A DNA stretch of 64,000 nt from Colwellia ponticola. Lineage in GTDB: Bacteria > Pseudomonadota > Gammaproteobacteria > Enterobacterales > Alteromonadaceae. Every line of letters starts with the position of its first letter. The first letter of the stretch is position 1. The translations under genes and the position numbers were made by a program. This document shows positions 27,727 through 37,493 of this stretch, piece after piece. The notes beneath the pieces were generated by a model. That model worked only from the letters and a program-made list of their open reading frames with translations. It was not told the DNA's origin and made no database searches. The stretch lies in contig NZ_SZVP01000001.1 in NCBI RefSeq assembly GCF_005885605.1, positions 186,001 through 250,000 on the forward strand. The letters run 5' to 3'.

Positions 27727-29103
27727 ATGAGCCTAAACAGCCAACACGTGACCCCTGATTCAGCAAAAATACTTATCGTAGATGACGATCCAAGCTTATT
27801 ACGTTTACTCGGTATTCGTTTATCAGCTGCTGGTTATCATGTTGAATCAGCAGCCAATGCCAAAATAGCTTTAGGCACCTTACAAAGTTTTATTCCGCAA
27901 GTTGTAATTAGTGACTTGCGTATGGAAGGTATGGACGGCATGGCCTTATTTGAACAAATTAGAATACAGCACCCTAATATCCCTGTCGTTATTATGACCG
28001 CCCACGGCACTATTCCAGATGCGATTAACGCCACTAAACAAGGGGTATTCAGTTTTTTAACCAAGCCCTTTGAAAGTCAAGAATTGCTAGATACAGTGGA
28101 GCAAGCAATACGCTTACAGCCATCAAGTAGTGAACAGACAGATAAAAGCGAGCAATGGCGTAAAAACATTATTAGTCGCAGTACAATTATGACGTCACTT
28201 TTACAGCAAGCCAAGCAAGTTGCTAGCAGTGACTTTAGTGTACTGATTCACAGCCAAAGTGGTACGGGTAAAGAACTGTTAGCAAAAGCAATTCATCAAG
28301 CTAGTAACAGAAAAGATAAGGTGTTTACCGCCATCAATTGTGCCGCTATCCCTGAGCAATTACTTGAGTCTGAGTTATTTGGTCATGTTAAAGGCGCATT
28401 TACCGGCGCAGAGCGTAATCACCAAGGTTTATTTCAAGCAACCCATGGCGGTACTTTATTTCTAGATGAAATAGGTGATATGCCACTGAGTTTTCAGGTC
28501 AAATTATTACGGGTTTTACAAGAAAGAGAAGTGAGACCTGTCGGTAGCACGCAAGCGATAAAGATAGATGTTCGTATTATATCGGCAACCCATGTTAATT
28601 TAACGCAAGCCATTAAAAAAAATACTTTTAGAGAAGATCTGTATTATCGCCTTAATGTCGTCGAATTAGAATTACCCACTTTAGCGCAACGACGAGAAGA
28701 TATTCCTTTGCTCGTAAAGTACTTTCTAGCGCAAGCCGTAGCTCGATCAAACATGCCGATAAAAAGTATCTGCCAAGAAGCCATGGAATTACTCATTAGT
28801 GCACCTTGGCCCGGTAATATCAGACAGCTGCAAAACGTCATAGAGCAAAGTATTGCCTTGTCCAGTGAAAGTGTTATCAGCGCTAATTTAGTGAAAAATG
28901 CACTGCGTGATGATTCAACTCAGTTACCTTCTTTTCAACAAGCACGTGATCATTTTGAGCGGGATTATCTATCAAAATTATTAAAAATTACCGCCGGTAA
29001 TGTCTCTCAAGCCGCACGTATTGCTCAGCGCAATCGAACTGAATTTTATAAGTTATTAAATCGTCATCACTTAGTTGCTGAGTCATACCGCGAAGAGTCA
29101 TGA
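27727..29103 (+). CDS. glrR: Sigma-54-dependent response regulator GlrR/QseF
   Basis: NtrC-family activator of 458 residues. The receiver has acceptor Asp in ISDLRMEGMDG and lysine in LTKPFESQE. The AAA+ domain has Walker A HSQSGTGKE, the sigma-54 contact loop GAFTGAE, Walker B GGTLFLDEIGD and sensor II APWPGNIRQL. A C-terminal Fis-type helix-turn-helix (GNVSQAARIAQRNRTEFYKLL) binds DNA. In E. coli GlrR activates glmY (cell-wall precursor control) and rpoE. The good ribosome site GAGAG and tight spacing place it in the glrK-qseG-glrR operon. A perfect GlrR-type operator lies upstream of the operon. Confidence 0.9.
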   Translation: MSLNSQHVTPDSAKILIVDDDPSLLRLLGIRLSAAGYHVESAANAKIALGTLQSFIPQVVISDLRMEGMDGMALFEQIRIQHPNIPVVIMTAHGTIPDAINATKQGVFSFLTKPFESQELLDTVEQAIRLQPSSSEQTDKSEQWRKNIISRSTIMTSLLQQAKQVASSDFSVLIHSQSGTGKELLAKAIHQASNRKDKVFTAINCAAIPEQLLESELFGHVKGAFTGAERNHQGLFQATHGGTLFLDEIGDMPLSFQVKLLRVLQEREVRPVGSTQAIKIDVRIISATHVNLTQAIKKNTFREDLYYRLNVVELELPTLAQRREDIPLLVKYFLAQAVARSNMPIKSICQEAMELLISAPWPGNIRQLQNVIEQSIALSSESVISANLVKNALRDDSTQLPSFQQARDHFERDYLSKLLKITAGNVSQAARIAQRNRTEFYKLLNRHHLVAESYREES

Positions 29104-29255
29104 TTCATACTTATGTAGATAAGCACTTAGCTAAATAATTAACGAGGTTATTGTGCTGTCATTCTATTACCCAAGCTTATCAAGTCAAGCTACATCGTCG
29201 TGTAACTTGGGGCTGATATGCTTGGCTTGATTAACGGTAACGTCTTGATAGAAAA

Positions 29256-30851
29256 TTAATCATCAACCTTAGCCGCTAAGTCAGTCGCTAGTATTTTTTT
29301 AACGCCCTCAAGATAAGCATCATATTTTTTCCAGTTACCTACTGAGTTATTATGAATAGGACTACGTACTTGCAATGCGCTAGCAGTGGCAACTGGCGCG
29401 GAATTCTGGTGAATATTTAGGCATTGTTCTTGCCAGCCAAGACCGCAAAACTCAATCAACTGCTTGGCTTCATTTAAAGGATCGTTAACCAACTTCTCAT
29501 AATTGATGAGATAAAAATTATCAGGGAAAAGCGCGAGCCATAATTTCGCTAATTCTTTAAATAATAAATAATACTCTGTGGTAGTTTGCAAATCATAGGC
29601 GTAATTGTAATTTGACTGATTAACGGCAAAGAGTTGTCTGAAATTACTAACAATGGTATCTAGTGGATTTCTATCTAAGCAGATAATTTTTGCGTTTGGT
29701 AATGCTTGTAGAATAAAACCAACATAAAGAAAGTTTAACGGCATTTTATCAACAAATTTTGCGGTTTTACAGGTCACTGCCCGCGTACTATTAATATAAG
29801 CTTGACCTAGTTCAGCAAAATTTATATGTTGCGCTGCACGCACCGTATCGCGATCAATAATACGCTTACTGCTGCTTTTACTCATTTTTTTAACAAGTAA
29901 GCCAAAGTTTTGTAACTCCCCTGCACTGCTTACCTCACTATGGTGTGAAATAATGCGTTCCACTAAGGTAGTACCTGATCTGGGCATACCCACCACAAAT
30001 ATGGCCTCATCTGTTGAAAAGCCTTGAGAAGGTGAATATTCACTCCCTTTAAATTGACTGATAAGGCTTTTAAATAGTGCTTTATCTTCATCAATACTAT
30101 AACTAAATTCTTTGCTCTTAAACTTTTTGGCGCTGTCTAAATAATGAAATGCCTTATCAAAATCGCCTAATACTTCATATTCACGTGCTAAGGCATGACC
30201 TATATATAATCTGTCCTCTGCTTGTTGCGTTTGTATAAACAATTGCTCAAGTAAAGGGATATGATTACAGTCTTTTGATAAACCACCTAAGCCAGTTAAT
30301 CCAGCATGTGCTTTGTAATAATTTGGCGCTATTGTAATAGTTTTTTGGTAAGCTTTTTTAGCCCCCTCAAAATCACCAATAAACTTTAATGAGGTTGCTA
30401 AATTAAAAAAATAACTAGGGTTTTTATTATTAATTAATACTGCTTTTTTAAGAAAAACCACTGCTTTTTCATGTAAACCTATATGGCTATACGCAACGCC
30501 AAGGGTGTCTAAGGTTAATGATGATTGCGGCGGTAACTGGGCAATTAATTTAGCGGTAAATTCGGCAAAGTGCAGCGCTTCAATAGGGTTATTATCAAGC
30601 GCATAATGCTTGGCAAGTTGTGATAAATACTCAGGGTTGTTTGGAGCAAGAGCATTGGCCTGCTCAATTAATACGATAGCTTTTGCTACGTTATCATGAG
30701 CGCTAGCTATCATAGCTAATAAAAAATAAGCGTCCGCAAAATACTTATCTTGCTGTAAAATTAACATCAAATGCTGGTGGGCTTGTTGATACAAACCTTG
30801 ATTTAACGCTTGTTGCGCTTGCTGGTGTAATACTTTTATTGTGCTAGGCAT
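29256..30851 (-). CDS. TPR-containing sulfotransferase family protein
   Basis: Protein of 531 residues with about seven TPR units in the first half (HQHLMLILQQDKYFADAYFLLA, DTLGVAYSHIGLHEKAVVFL, YFFNLATSLKFIGDFEGAKKAY). The second half is a PAPS-dependent sulfotransferase domain: the 5'-phosphosulfate loop VGMPRSGTTLVERIISHH near residue 285 and the 3'-phosphate region LDRNPLDTIVSNFRQ near residue 393. It has no signal peptide, so it should act in the cytoplasm. The acceptor is unknown; TPRs suggest a protein or peptide substrate. It lies downstream of a TonB receptor gene on the same strand. The ATG lacks a clear ribosome site. Confidence 0.82.
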   Translation of the reverse strand: MPSTIKVLHQQAQQALNQGLYQQAHQHLMLILQQDKYFADAYFLLAMIASAHDNVAKAIVLIEQANALAPNNPEYLSQLAKHYALDNNPIEALHFAEFTAKLIAQLPPQSSLTLDTLGVAYSHIGLHEKAVVFLKKAVLINNKNPSYFFNLATSLKFIGDFEGAKKAYQKTITIAPNYYKAHAGLTGLGGLSKDCNHIPLLEQLFIQTQQAEDRLYIGHALAREYEVLGDFDKAFHYLDSAKKFKSKEFSYSIDEDKALFKSLISQFKGSEYSPSQGFSTDEAIFVVGMPRSGTTLVERIISHHSEVSSAGELQNFGLLVKKMSKSSSKRIIDRDTVRAAQHINFAELGQAYINSTRAVTCKTAKFVDKMPLNFLYVGFILQALPNAKIICLDRNPLDTIVSNFRQLFAVNQSNYNYAYDLQTTTEYYLLFKELAKLWLALFPDNFYLINYEKLVNDPLNEAKQLIEFCGLGWQEQCLNIHQNSAPVATASALQVRSPIHNNSVGNWKKYDAYLEGVKKILATDLAAKVDD

Positions 30852-30885
30852 AGGAGTAATACTTAATAAGGCAGTAAAAATACAG

Positions 30886-30924
30886 TAAAAAGGCGTAGTA
30901 TTATATCAATAACACTACGCCTTT
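30886..30924 (-). terminator. Terminator after TonB receptor gene
   Basis: Perfect 11-bp inverted repeat AAAGGCGTAGT / ACTACGCCTTT around a 14-base loop, with TTTTTACTG downstream on the minus strand. It separates the receptor gene from the sulfotransferase gene, which then needs read-through or its own promoter. Confidence 0.8.
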
Positions 30925-30961
30925 CTTACTCAGTGACTCTTTTCAGTTAACTTAACGATAA

Positions 30962-33367
30962 TTATATATCGAACAAGTATTCAAAACGCGCACCGATTTT
31001 ACGTGGCGTAATTAAATAATGTCCATAGTTACGCTGTATATTAGCACCGTTAGCGGTCGTTATATCGGCATCTGTTCGACGAACCGAGCTGTAGCCATAT
31101 TTATCGAACATGTTATCTACATAAAAAGTGACTGACCAAACCTCTTCAGAAAAGCGTGCCGACATATTACTTAACGCATAACCTGGCAAGGCTTCACCAT
31201 TATTACGTAGACCTACTTTAGAATAAACATCACTTTGATAGGTTAAGCCATAGTTAATAGCTAACCCAGTACGGCCAAAAATTTCAGTAGAATACGTTGC
31301 CCCTAATGCAAACTGTTGCTCTGATGAGCCGGGCAAGCGATCACCTGCTAAACCAATATCAAGGGTATCACTGGTTAATTCAGCGTTAGTATAAGCATAT
31401 GTTGCATAAGCGATAAGACTATCCGTTAACATCGCTCTACTTGAGATTTCAATACCTGATGCCTCTGCTTCACCAGCATTAGAAATATAAGGTTGTTGAC
31501 CAACTTCCGTCGCCCCTTCAATTTGAGCATTATTCCATTCAACCATAAATAGTGCGGCATTAAAGTGTAATTGGTTACTAAACCAAGTGCTCTTAAAGCC
31601 TAATTCATAGTTAGTGGTAGTATCTGGCGCATATAATAACTCATCAGGTTGAGCGCAAACACTTTGCTGCTGCCCAATATCTTCATCACAAGCCGCTATA
31701 CCGTTAGAGCCACCAATACGAAAACCTTCACTGACAGTAACATACCCCATAACATCAGCACTAAATTGATAACTGGCATTGACCTTAAATAAACTACCAC
31801 TGTCATCCGCTTTATATTTTTTTAGCGTTAAATCAATCAATGTTGGGTCATAACTGGCATCAACAATAGTCTTTGATAACGGCAAGTCCGCATCAGATCG
31901 AGCAACCACATCATATTGATAGAAGCGAGCGCCCAACATTAAGGTTAATTTATCCGTTATGCTATAAGTTAACTCGCCAAAAAGTGCTGATTCAGTCACC
32001 TTAGTTTTATCGACTGAAACATACTCTAACGAGTCAGGACGTAACTGCACTGCGCCAGAGTTATCAACAGCGTATTGATCGAAGCCAGGTGTATATTCAC
32101 GCGTATCGAATAGGCTTTCATACTGATTATAGTAACCACCGACAATCCAAGAAAGTGCTGAATCACTGGTAGAAACTAAACGAAGCTCTTGAGTGAAGTT
32201 TTCAGCTTCATTGATTTCACGGGTAAAAGCAGAAAAAGCCGGAAACTCTTCATAGCCATAGTCTAAGCGAATCAGCAAATCAGTTTGATCACGTTGGCCA
32301 TGAGCTTCAAACTCTGAATACCCTGTCGCGGAGGTTAATTCAGCAAAGCCTAAATCAGCGGTCATTTCTAAACTCACTAAAGTATCTTCTTTTTCTCTTG
32401 GCTCTTGATAGCGATAAGCTGATTCATACTTACCCATCACACTAGATAAAGGGTTATCCTCACTTAAGCTATCATTATGGACAATAGAGCGGCCGCCAAT
32501 ATCTTGTTTTTGATAAAAGTAAGATAAGGTTGCATCAAACACATCACTAGGTTGCCAGCGAATCATCGCTTTTGCTGTTGTAGTGTGTTCGAAGTTAGCA
32601 TCTTTAACCTGTTTAAGATTACTATTAACCGCGTCAGCATCTGACCAATCAGGATCAGGCAACGAAACGCCACCTTCACGAACGACATAATTGTAATCAA
32701 CATAACCCGGCTCATTCAAATAGTTAACGGCAAAGCGTACCGCTAATTCATCATCAATAAGTGGTGTATTAAAAACAAAGCCACCTTCACCGCCAATATC
32801 ATCACTTTCAGAAAGGGTAAAAACATCACCATAAAGCGAACCTGACGTTTCATCTAATACCGGTTTATTTGGCAAGTAGCGAATAGCGCCACCGAGTGTA
32901 CCAGCGCCATATAATGTCCCCTGTGGGCCAATTAACACCTCGACACGTTCAACATCAATAAGCTTCATATCAATAACAAGAGGAATTTCACCAATATAAG
33001 TGGCGACAGTACCGCCATCAGAATCAGGGCCCGATGAATTAGTATTTAAACCACGCACAATAATAGGAGAGCCCGTACGACCACCTTGATCGGCAATACT
33101 TAAACCTGGTACCCAACGAGCAACATCTGACAACTGGGTTATATTTTGATCTTTCATCACATCACCATCAAGTGCAGTGATATTTAATGGTGCTTCTTGT
33201 ACCGTAGAGGCACGACGAGAAGCCGTAACATTAATAACCTCTATACCTGTTACCGTCGGTTTAGCAACCGTGTCTTGTGCATAGCTATGTAGCGGTAGAG
33301 TTAACGCTGAACTAAGTGCCATACATAAAGCGGACTTTTTAAATACCCGCGAACTTCTTACTTTCAT
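30962..33367 (-). CDS. TonB-dependent outer membrane receptor
   Basis: Outer-membrane active transporter of 801 residues. A signal peptide (about 1-30, ending HSYAQD) is followed by the plug domain (about 45-160; ITQLSDVARWVPGLSI, GSPIIVRGLNTNS, VERVEVLIGPQGTLYGAGTLGGAIRYLPNKP). A 22-strand barrel ends in RKIGARFEYLFDI, with the usual aromatic-rich last strand. The group is the large one found in Alteromonadales and sphingomonads with varied organic substrates. No residues reveal the ligand. It is followed by a TPR-sulfotransferase gene on the same strand, a neighbour worth noting. Confidence 0.92.
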   Translation of the reverse strand: MKVRSSRVFKKSALCMALSSALTLPLHSYAQDTVAKPTVTGIEVINVTASRRASTVQEAPLNITALDGDVMKDQNITQLSDVARWVPGLSIADQGGRTGSPIIVRGLNTNSSGPDSDGGTVATYIGEIPLVIDMKLIDVERVEVLIGPQGTLYGAGTLGGAIRYLPNKPVLDETSGSLYGDVFTLSESDDIGGEGGFVFNTPLIDDELAVRFAVNYLNEPGYVDYNYVVREGGVSLPDPDWSDADAVNSNLKQVKDANFEHTTTAKAMIRWQPSDVFDATLSYFYQKQDIGGRSIVHNDSLSEDNPLSSVMGKYESAYRYQEPREKEDTLVSLEMTADLGFAELTSATGYSEFEAHGQRDQTDLLIRLDYGYEEFPAFSAFTREINEAENFTQELRLVSTSDSALSWIVGGYYNQYESLFDTREYTPGFDQYAVDNSGAVQLRPDSLEYVSVDKTKVTESALFGELTYSITDKLTLMLGARFYQYDVVARSDADLPLSKTIVDASYDPTLIDLTLKKYKADDSGSLFKVNASYQFSADVMGYVTVSEGFRIGGSNGIAACDEDIGQQQSVCAQPDELLYAPDTTTNYELGFKSTWFSNQLHFNAALFMVEWNNAQIEGATEVGQQPYISNAGEAEASGIEISSRAMLTDSLIAYATYAYTNAELTSDTLDIGLAGDRLPGSSEQQFALGATYSTEIFGRTGLAINYGLTYQSDVYSKVGLRNNGEALPGYALSNMSARFSEEVWSVTFYVDNMFDKYGYSSVRRTDADITTANGANIQRNYGHYLITPRKIGARFEYLFDI

Positions 33368-33574
33368 GTGCTTTATTCCGAAATATTAAGTAGATGTTTT
33401 TCTAAGGAGGGAATGGCGACATTCGCTATAAATATTATTTTTTATAGTTCCGAGCCGTCATCTTGGGCGTGATTATATATGTTTATGCTTTTTTATTGAA
33501 TAAATACCTACACTAAGTTAATGATATTTTAGTGAGTAGAATTGTTTGATTAGTGAATGCCAAGGCCATTGGCT
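33368..33574 (-). promoter_or_regulatory. TonB receptor upstream region
   Basis: About 200 AT-rich bases between the carboxylesterase terminator and the receptor start. It should hold the receptor promoter. I see no clear Fur box or other operator here. Confidence 0.3.
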
Positions 33575-33618
33575 AAAAAAAAGCGCTAGTGATTAATAAT
33601 AATTAATCACTAGCGCTT
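33575..33618 (-). terminator. Terminator after carboxylesterase gene
   Basis: Perfect 17-bp inverted repeat (33581-33597 with 33602-33618) around a 4-base AATA loop. It is followed on the minus strand by a run of eight Ts. One of the strongest intrinsic terminators in the window. Confidence 0.9.
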
Positions 33619-33687
33619 ATAAAAAAAGAGGTCACTGTGAGGCTAGTAAATACTAACTGAGACCAGTACAGCCATCAGGTAAAAATA

Positions 33688-34404
33688 CTATGATAACAGT
33701 CTAGCTTGTAACCACGTTGAAATATCAGTAAGTTGCTCTGGTAATACTGAATGTTCCATTGGGTAACTTTGCCAGCTGACGTTATAGTTGGCTTCGTTGA
33801 GTAAGGCATTAGCCATTTTACCTGCACTGATGGGCACTACAGCGTCTTGCTCACCGTGGTTTTGTAAAATAGGTGTTGTGCTATTAGCACTATGACAATG
33901 CTCTGGTAGTGTATCTGCGGTAGGCAAATAACAAGATAAGGCTAAAATTCCCGCTAAGCTTTGCGAAAATCGTAAGCCGGTGAATAAACTTAATACACCG
34001 CCTTGACTAAAACCAGCAAGAACAATATTTTTAGCGGCTATACCTAAATCAATTTGCTCTTGAATTAACCCTTGTACTAGCTTTTCAGAGGCTAACACAC
34101 CTTCCATATCAGCACGGTTATGTAAGTCCATACTTTTAATGTCGTACCATGAGCGCATCACATAACCTTGGTTTATCGTGACTGCTTGTTCAGGCGCATG
34201 CGGGAAAACAAAACGAATACCGTGATTTTCTGGTAAAGCTAGCATAGGCACAATAGGTGCAAAACCTGCACCTGAATCGCCTAGACCATGTAACCAGATC
34301 ACACAGGAGTTTGCGGGAGAGCTTGGCTCAAGAGTGATTCTTTCAAGTGATGTTGCTGACGTAGACATAGTACCCAATAGTTTTGTATCGATAAAAGATG
34401 CCAT
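33688..34404 (-). CDS. Phospholipase/carboxylesterase (alpha/beta hydrolase)
   Basis: Serine hydrolase of the small carboxylesterase/acyl-protein thioesterase family (Abhydrolase_2). The oxyanion region is VIWLHGLGDSGAGF, the nucleophile lies in GFSQGG near residue 127, the acid is the Asp in NHGEQDAVVP and the histidine is in YPMEHSVLP. With 238 residues it is slightly longer than homologues (about 220). A second ATG at 34368 (MSTSATSLER) would give the usual length and is equally plausible, since neither start has a strong ribosome site. It is divergent from nnrS. Physiological substrate unknown. Confidence 0.87.
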   Translation of the reverse strand: MASFIDTKLLGTMSTSATSLERITLEPSSPANSCVIWLHGLGDSGAGFAPIVPMLALPENHGIRFVFPHAPEQAVTINQGYVMRSWYDIKSMDLHNRADMEGVLASEKLVQGLIQEQIDLGIAAKNIVLAGFSQGGVLSLFTGLRFSQSLAGILALSCYLPTADTLPEHCHSANSTTPILQNHGEQDAVVPISAGKMANALLNEANYNVSWQSYPMEHSVLPEQLTDISTWLQARLLS

Positions 34405-34490
34405 ATCATAGCAATGGTTGATGCTGCTGGCAAAACAGCATTGCTATGGCGCGAACCAATAGCGTTATAAAAAATAAGCGTAGCAATTCA

Positions 34491-34509
34491 TATAATGATT
34501 ATCACTATT
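34491..34509. promoter_or_regulatory. Fur-like box between carboxylesterase and nnrS
   Basis: TATAATGATTATCACTATT agrees with the 19-base Fur consensus at 15 positions, including both halves of the palindrome. It lies 78 bases before nnrS and 87 bases before the divergent hydrolase start, so it could control either gene. Confidence 0.5.
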
Positions 34510-34586
34510 CGTTGATCTATTTCGGGCATACTTAGCCGCTCTTCATTACAATGAGGGGTATTAATCATGTTTAAGGTCTGCAAACG

Positions 34587-35789
34587 ATGCAAATCACCAA
34601 CTTAGCAACCGAGCAAAAAACACCTGCGTTATTACGTTTAGGTTTTCGCCCTTTTTTTCTAGGTGGTGCTATTTTTGGTGTTTTTACCATTACCTTATGG
34701 TTACTCATTTATAAGGGAGCCATTAGCTTATCGCCTTTAGGTGACGGATATTGGTGGCATATTCATGAAATGATTTTTGGTTTTAGTGGCGCTATTATTG
34801 CTGGTTTTTTATTAACAGCGGTGCAAAACTGGACTGGTGTTAAAGGCGTTCAGGGCAATACGCTACTCGCTTTATTTTTACTCTGGTTAGCGGGTCGTAT
34901 TTTTTTAGTGATACCTGAGTTACTTGGTACTACCTTAACCAGTGTGGTTGATTTACTTTTCCTACCCGCGGTTGCTTATATTTTGGCTAAACCCATTATT
35001 GCGGTAAAACAGTACCGTAACTTGTTCTTTATACCTCTGCTAGCTTTATTCACTGTCGCTAATTTAGAAATGCATTGGGCAATTTATGCCCCTGACACAG
35101 TCAGTAGTGTCTATTCTGGTTATGCTGGGGTAATGTTAGTGACGTTGTTAATGTCTGTTATGGCAGGGCGTGTTGCGCCTATGTTTACCGCTAATGGTAC
35201 CAATACACCTAAAGCCACACCGCTACCTTGGTTAGATAAAGCCGCTAATGGCTCGTTAGCCATCATTATGCTTAATTTATTACTACAACCTATCATGGGT
35301 TTTTCATCGGATTTTTTTGCTGTAATGCTGATTATCGCTAGTATTTTTCAAACAATACGTTGGTTAAGGTGGCGACCTTGGATAACCTTAACCGTCCCCC
35401 TATTATGGTCTCTTCACGGCGCGATGAAATTTATCTGCTTTGGATTATTTGTGCTTGGTATCAGTTATTTAATACCAGAAGTACCTAGCAAGCATGTCTG
35501 GCATTTGCTCACTATTGGCGGTATTGGCGGTTTAATTTTAGCGATGATTTCACGTGTGTCTTTAGGACATACCGGTCGTCCATTAATACCACCAACATCA
35601 ATGACTATTGCCTTTATATTGATAAATGTAGCAGCCCTTGTCCGTACTTTTGGTCCTTGGTTAGCTCCTGAAAAAACCTTATTGTTTATTGATATCAGTG
35701 GCGGCTTTTGGTTATTAGCCTTTGGGTTATTTATTGTCAGTTACGGCCCAATGTTAATTAGCGCCAGGAAAGATGGCCGCCCCGGTTAA
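34587..35789 (+). CDS. nnrS: NnrS family haem-copper membrane protein
   Basis: Polytopic inner-membrane protein of 400 residues with about 12 helices. Conserved features of NnrS are LGFRPFFLGGAIFG at the N-terminus, the histidine motif WWHIHEMIFGFSGAIIAGFLLTA, and ISRVSLGHTGRP near residue 325. NnrS proteins relieve nitric oxide stress, probably by protecting metal cofactors. The ribosome site is AAGGT nine bases upstream. A 12-codon frame (MFKVCKRCKSPT, 34568-34606) overlaps the start and may be chance. A Fur-like box lies upstream. Confidence 0.9.
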   Translation: MQITNLATEQKTPALLRLGFRPFFLGGAIFGVFTITLWLLIYKGAISLSPLGDGYWWHIHEMIFGFSGAIIAGFLLTAVQNWTGVKGVQGNTLLALFLLWLAGRIFLVIPELLGTTLTSVVDLLFLPAVAYILAKPIIAVKQYRNLFFIPLLALFTVANLEMHWAIYAPDTVSSVYSGYAGVMLVTLLMSVMAGRVAPMFTANGTNTPKATPLPWLDKAANGSLAIIMLNLLLQPIMGFSSDFFAVMLIIASIFQTIRWLRWRPWITLTVPLLWSLHGAMKFICFGLFVLGISYLIPEVPSKHVWHLLTIGGIGGLILAMISRVSLGHTGRPLIPPTSMTIAFILINVAALVRTFGPWLAPEKTLLFIDISGGFWLLAFGLFIVSYGPMLISARKDGRPG

Positions 35790-35919
35790 CGCTAGGCGTT
35801 TATGCTCGCTGTTTTATGTTAAATTTTTATATTAATAACTTAGGTCGCTCTATTGAACTGCCGAAGTTATGTTATTAGACTACTCTTCTTAAACTGGTAT
35901 TCCCTATAGAGTAAACAAT

Positions 35920-36873
35920 ATGCACGCTGTATTTTTAGATAAAAACACCTTTAGCGCTGATGTAGATTTTTCATCTATTGAACACCAACTCACTAGGCTA
36001 ACTTGTTATGAAAGTACTCCTCCTAGTGAGGTACTAGCGCGCTGCCTTGATGCCGATATTATCATTACCAATAAAGTGCTGTTAAGTGCAGAATTATTAT
36101 CGGCGTTAACGAAAACAAAGCTAATTTGCATCAGCGCTACCGGTTACAACAATGTCGATATTGACGCTGCCAATCGCTTAAATATTGCCGTAACCAATGT
36201 TAGTGGTTACGCAGGGCCCGCGGTTGCCCAATATGTATTTGCTCAACTACTTGAATACCATCAGCAAACAAGTCATCACAATAGCAATACCGAAAAAGGC
36301 TTATGGTCAAACAGCAATGCTTTTTGCTATCACGGAAAAACCATTAATGAATTAGCCGGCAAAACCTTAGGTATTGTTGGTTATGGTAGTTTAGGTAAAG
36401 CGGTTGCCACTATCGCTCAGGCCTTTGCGATGAAGGTAATTATTAGTGAGCGCCCTAGCGCGAGTGTTATTAGAGCAGATAGAGTGAGCTTTGAGCAACT
36501 AATAACACAAGCTGACATTATTAGTTTACATTGCCCAGAAACAGCTGAAACTAAAAGTTTAATCAATAGCGACGTACTATCACGTATGAAAAAAAACGCG
36601 GTGTTGGTCAACACGGCTCGAGGCGCATTAATTGATGAAAACGCGTTACTTAACGCGTTAAGAAATAAAGAAATTGCCTATGCCATTTTAGATGTGTTAT
36701 CACAAGAGCCACCACAGGCTAACCACCCACTGCTTAATAGTGGTTTGGAAAATTTAAAAATCACCGCACATATTGCTTGGGCCAGTATTGAAGCACAGCA
36801 GCGTTTAATTGACTTATTAAGCCAAAATATTATCGCGTTTAGTCAAGGCAAACGATTAAATCGTTTAAACTAA
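35920..36873 (+). CDS. D-2-hydroxyacid dehydrogenase
   Basis: NAD(P)-dependent dehydrogenase of 317 residues in the hydroxypyruvate/glycerate reductase group. The dinucleotide fold reads TLGIVGYGSLGKAV (about residue 150). The catalytic Arg is in NTARGALIDENAL, the Glu in LSQEPP and the His in TAHIAWAS. HprA-like 2-ketoacid reductases have this layout, but the exact substrate cannot be set from sequence. It lies 14 bases before a GNAT gene on the same strand, so the two are probably one unit. Confidence 0.88.
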   Translation: MHAVFLDKNTFSADVDFSSIEHQLTRLTCYESTPPSEVLARCLDADIIITNKVLLSAELLSALTKTKLICISATGYNNVDIDAANRLNIAVTNVSGYAGPAVAQYVFAQLLEYHQQTSHHNSNTEKGLWSNSNAFCYHGKTINELAGKTLGIVGYGSLGKAVATIAQAFAMKVIISERPSASVIRADRVSFEQLITQADIISLHCPETAETKSLINSDVLSRMKKNAVLVNTARGALIDENALLNALRNKEIAYAILDVLSQEPPQANHPLLNSGLENLKITAHIAWASIEAQQRLIDLLSQNIIAFSQGKRLNRLN

Positions 36874-36887
36874 GTTGAACTAAGTTA

Positions 36888-37493
36888 ATGATGAAAAATA
36901 ACAAAGTCACCTACCTACCCTTAACCGCTGAATATTTTCCTCAGGTTATTACACTCGCTAATCATGTCCATGGTGAGGGGTATTTAGACCAACAAAAAAT
37001 AGTAAAATGGACCACCAAAGGTATAGTCAATAACATTAATACTAGTTTTGTAGCCGTTATTGATAACCAGGTTATCGGTTTTCGTTGTACTTATTCAGCT
37101 AAACAGTGGCAAATAGATCAATGGTGTACGCCAGCATTATGGGCTATTGATAGTGACAAGTGTTGTTATTTCAAATGCAATACTGTTGATGAAAAGTATC
37201 GCGGCTTAGGCATTGGTAAGCGATTATTACAACTTGCGATTAACGCTGCGAAACAACAAGGTGCTCACGCAGGTATAAGTCACTTATGGAAGCAAAGCCC
37301 ACATAATAGTGCGATCTCATATTTTAGCAAATGTGGTGGGATATTAATAAAGTCCCACCCTGATAAATGGCATGAAGAAAGTAAACAAGGTTATCACTGC
37401 ATTTTATGTGGTGATGATTGTCATTGTGAAGCCGCTGAAATGATAATTTATTTTGAGAAGGCTGTTGAAAACACTTTGGGTAGTGACTTTTAA
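36888..37493 (+). CDS. GNAT N-acetyltransferase with Cys/His-rich tail
   Basis: Acetyl-CoA-dependent transferase of 201 residues. The CoA-binding motif A is [15 protein letters not shown] (about residue 104). The C-terminus carries [17 protein letters not shown], a dense cysteine/histidine cluster that could hold a metal. The acceptor is unknown. It starts at the first of two consecutive ATGs, 14 bases after the dehydrogenase. Its stop codon overlaps that of the convergent ung gene (shared TTAA). Confidence 0.8.
   Translation: MMKNNKVTYLPLTAEYFPQVITLANHVHGEGYLDQQKIVKWTTKGIVNNINTSFVAVIDNQVIGFRCTYSAKQWQIDQWCTPALWAIDSDKCCYFKCNTVDEKYRGLGIGKRLLQLAINAAKQQGAHAGISHLWKQSPHNSAISYFSKCGGILIKSHPDKWHEESKQGYHCILCGDDCHCEAAEMIIYFEKAVENTLGSDF

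Noticed and set aside
34568..34606. Twelve-codon gene MFKVCKRCKSPT before nnrS
   Set aside because: Too short to judge; it overlaps the nnrS start and could be chance. Mentioned only as a possible leader.
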